The position numbers and the translations under genes were made by a program. The notes below the pieces were generated by a model that was given only the letters and a program-made list of their open reading frames with translations, had not been told where the DNA came from and made no database searches. Of a stretch of 64,000 bases of DNA, positions 62,601 through 64,000 are shown piece after piece. Origin of the DNA: JAAOII01 sp965207705 (GTDB taxonomy: Bacteria; Pseudomonadota; Gammaproteobacteria; CBDBNL01; JAAOII01); the NCBI GenBank assembly GCA_965207705.1, contig OZ242292.1:1240001-1304000 (forward strand). The letters are read 5' to 3'. Positions within the stretch are counted from its first letter, which is position 1, and each line of letters begins with the position of its first letter.

Positions 62601-64000
62601 TTTTGAAGCATTTGAAGGTGGTGAAGAAGGAATTATTAGGGTAAAAGTTAGAGATGATGATATACCGCATGGAGATATTATTGGCTTGAATATTACCAGC
62701 GCTAATCTGCCAGCTGGGATTATATCCATTGAAAAGGATAAATTATCCCAGTCCGATGTTGTAAATAACCAGGTAGAGTTTGTAGTCCATATTGCGTCTG
62801 GGCTTCTGCGGGATGCTGATATAGGTGAATATCTATTAGACCTTTTGGTTTATGATGAACTTGGCAAGGCAGAAGACAGTAGAACTATTACTCTAAAAGT
62901 TAATAATGTTGTTGAGCAGCCAAATATTATTAGCGTGTTGGCGGGAGAAGGTGTTAGCGCTTCAACCGATGGCAGCTCTTGGATATTATCAGAAGATGTT
63001 GCGGGTTCTTTGAGTATCGTGGTGGAGGATGAAGATTTCGGTAGTACGGAAAACCAAGAGAGTATAAACATTACTATTATGAGTTCCACTCTGTCTGAGA
63101 ACTTCATAACTGTTCAACAATCAGAGATTAGCCGCCCCGACAGTTCTACGAATAACAGAGCCACTTTTAGAATTGAATTTACCGCTCCTGCTAATGAACT
63201 AGTTGGAGAACATAATATTACTTTTTCCTTTACTGATACAGATGGGAACATAGTTTTATATAAGAGGGAGTTTAGAATTGAGAACGTCAATGATGCTCCT
63301 GAGGTATATATGATGGATTCTGCTCGCGGAGTTACCTCGATTGGTGAAAATATTTTTGAAGTATATGAGGGAGGTGAAGATGGAATTATTAGGGTAAAAG
63401 TTAGAGATGTGGATATACAGCATGGAGATATTGTTAGCTTAAATCTTATCAGCGCCGATTTGCCTGGCATTATATCTATTGAGGAGGATAAATTATCCCA
63501 GTCGGATGCTATGAATAATCAAGTGGAGTTTGTATTAAATGTAGCGTCTGGTCTTCTGCGGGATGCTGATATAGGCGAGCATCAGTTTCGTTTTTTAGTG
63601 CATGATGAATTTGGTGGGATAGACGGCAGCGGGAACTTTACTCTGAATGTCAAAAATACCGATGACACAAGCAGCATCAATTATTCAGCAATTAGCGGAA
63701 GGATTAATAAGCTGAGTAATGCGGATGGCGTCCCAGATACCTTCGCAATTAGTGAGGGGCAAAGCGGGCAAATTCAAGTTATAATCTCTGATGAGGATTT
63801 AATCCACTCTTCGCAGCTTGAATATACAATAACTGGCAACTCTATTAGGCAAGGGATTAGGGAAGGATTATTAAACATAACCAGAGTTGAATCCTCATCT
63901 TCTGCTGAGGAACATATATTTCTCATTGATATCGGCAAGAGCGGCAGTCCAATTGATGATGCGGATATTGGAAATTACAACTTGAATCTGCGCATATTTG
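59680..64000 (+). CDS. Giant cadherin-like surface lipoprotein, third paralogue (3' end missing)
   Basis: The reading frame starts at ATG 59680, equivalent to the other two paralogues, and I find no stop before the right edge (1440 codons and one base). MKITYMKSRLKSRF and a hydrophobic core end in AVGC (Cys26, Gly at +2), then two P-T-P-L-T units and the same N-terminal domain. The visible modules are A-C, A-C, A-C, A-C, then A-B, with B of the type TDDTSSINYSAISGRINKL that in the 46473 gene precedes the diverged C module. The rest of the older set and the GLUG end probably lie beyond the edge. Most units lack the B module, unlike the second paralogue. Confidence 0.8.
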   Translation, partial: MKITYMKSRLKSRFIIIFLSLIAVGCGGSNNNTSGQSPTPLTPTPLTCADDFQVCSPPHLTALYGGDVFYFNEATGINQTVKISEGEKQTFYAIIHDSDISSGESINVTINSTTIDFADSLYGYVSPPLKMDPETDPESIPSALENYTNTEGYEIFNFTLGEDLLLDDKVVGEHEISVVSIDTRGLEGSSKIVVVIENVNDTPVISSLERSGGVTASSENIFEVYEGGEERIIRVKVRDDDIQHGDIVGLNITSANLPTGVISIEKDKLSQSDTVNNQVEFIVHIASGLLRDADIGEHLLNFLVYDELGKAEDSRTITLKVNNVAEQPNIISVLAGAGVSASADGSSWILSEDVAGSLSIVVEDEDFGSTENQESLRIDIRSSTLPENFITVQQSEISSPDSSTNNRVTFRIEFTAPANQLVGEHNITFSFTDTDGNTALYEGEFRIENVNDAPVISALTSLDGVVSIGENIFEAFEGGEEGTIRVAVRDDDIPHGDIVGLNITSANLPAGVISIEKDKLSQSDTINNQVEFIVHIASGLLRDADIGEHLLNFLVYDEFGKAEDTRTITLKVNNVVEQPNIISVLAGAGVSASADGSSWILSEDVAGSLSIVVEDEDFGSTENQESLRIDIRSSTLPENFITVQQSEISSPDSSTNNRVTFRIEFTAPANQLVGEHNITFSFTDTDENRALYEGEFRIENVNDAPVISALTSLDGVVSSGENIFEVYEGGEEGIIRVTVRDEDIPHGDIVSLNITSANLPTGVISIEKDKLSQSDTVNNQVEFVLNVASGLLRDADIGEHLLNFLVYDEFGGAEDTRTITLKVNNVVEQPNIISVLAGAGVSASANNNSWTLSEDVAGSLSIVVEDEDLGSPQNQESINITITSPTLPENFITVQQSEISRPDSSTNNRVTFRIEFTAPANELVGEHNITFSFTDTDGNIVLYKREFRIENVNDVPEISMMDSARGVTSSGENIFEAFEGGEEGIIRVKVRDDDIPHGDIIGLNITSANLPAGIISIEKDKLSQSDVVNNQVEFVVHIASGLLRDADIGEYLLDLLVYDELGKAEDSRTITLKVNNVVEQPNIISVLAGEGVSASTDGSSWILSEDVAGSLSIVVEDEDFGSTENQESINITIMSSTLSENFITVQQSEISRPDSSTNNRATFRIEFTAPANELVGEHNITFSFTDTDGNIVLYKREFRIENVNDAPEVYMMDSARGVTSIGENIFEVYEGGEDGIIRVKVRDVDIQHGDIVSLNLISADLPGIISIEEDKLSQSDAMNNQVEFVLNVASGLLRDADIGEHQFRFLVHDEFGGIDGSGNFTLNVKNTDDTSSINYSAISGRINKLSNADGVPDTFAISEGQSGQIQVIISDEDLIHSSQLEYTITGNSIRQGIREGLLNITRVESSSSAEEHIFLIDIGKSGSPIDDADIGNYNLNLRIF
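60271..63282 (+). repeat. Four A-C repeats with an exact 753-bp period
   Basis: The A-module joint (ENVND) codons start at 60271, 61024, 61777, 62530 and 63283, each step being exactly 753 bases (251 codons). Units differ by scattered substitutions only. This is the AC form also seen twice in the 46473 gene. Confidence 0.9.

Overview
The window comes from a Gram-negative bacterium, most likely a gammaproteobacterium with an AT-rich genome. The evidence is lpxD (lipid A synthesis), the gene orders HU-ppiD, proC-yggT and hisZ-purA, and many secreted proteins with lipoprotein signal peptides. I cannot name the genus. I see no rRNA, tRNA, CRISPR array, transposase, integrase or phage gene.

About 78% of the window (roughly 50 of 64 kb) is taken by six very large repeat proteins, all on the + strand: 77-6064 (1995 aa), 6327-21269 (4980 aa), 30854-36940 (2028 aa), 40468-46275 (1935 aa), 46473-59531 (4352 aa) and 59680 to the right edge (at least 1440 aa, unfinished). 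Each begins with a signal peptide ending in a lipobox cysteine, and none has Asp at +2. They mix GLUG repeats (G-G-L-V-G), acidic calcium-binding D-x-D-G-D-G stretches, fibronectin type III-like domains (second protein) and cadherin-like modules with the V-N-D-A-P motif (last three). None shows an LPXTG anchor or an autotransporter barrel. They look like outer-membrane-anchored adhesins or surface lipoproteins; that function is inference.

Between the giants lie ordinary genes. A block at 21474-30338 holds an HU gene with its own promoter and terminator, then a tightly packed run ppiD-proC-yggT-hisZ-purA-prfB-lpxD with overlaps or very short gaps. acpS (30361-30753) faces it on the other strand. 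trpE and a PIF1/RecD-like helicase fill 37119-40219.

The last 24 kb is a tandem family of three paralogues. They share an upstream region and the 5' end of the gene, and the first two also share the 3' end. They differ mainly in internal repeats: one three-module set at the variable position in the first, a long array with 1.15-kb and 0.75-kb periods in the second, and an exact 753-bp period in the third. This looks like active growth and shrinkage of the array by recombination.

A GC-rich palindromic element of about 80 bp (core GGGCGGAGC-N3-GCTCCGCCC) sits in inverted orientation on the two sides of the 15-kb giant gene. A third, partial copy follows the 30854-36940 gene and has grown into five exact 20-bp tandem repeats just before trpE.
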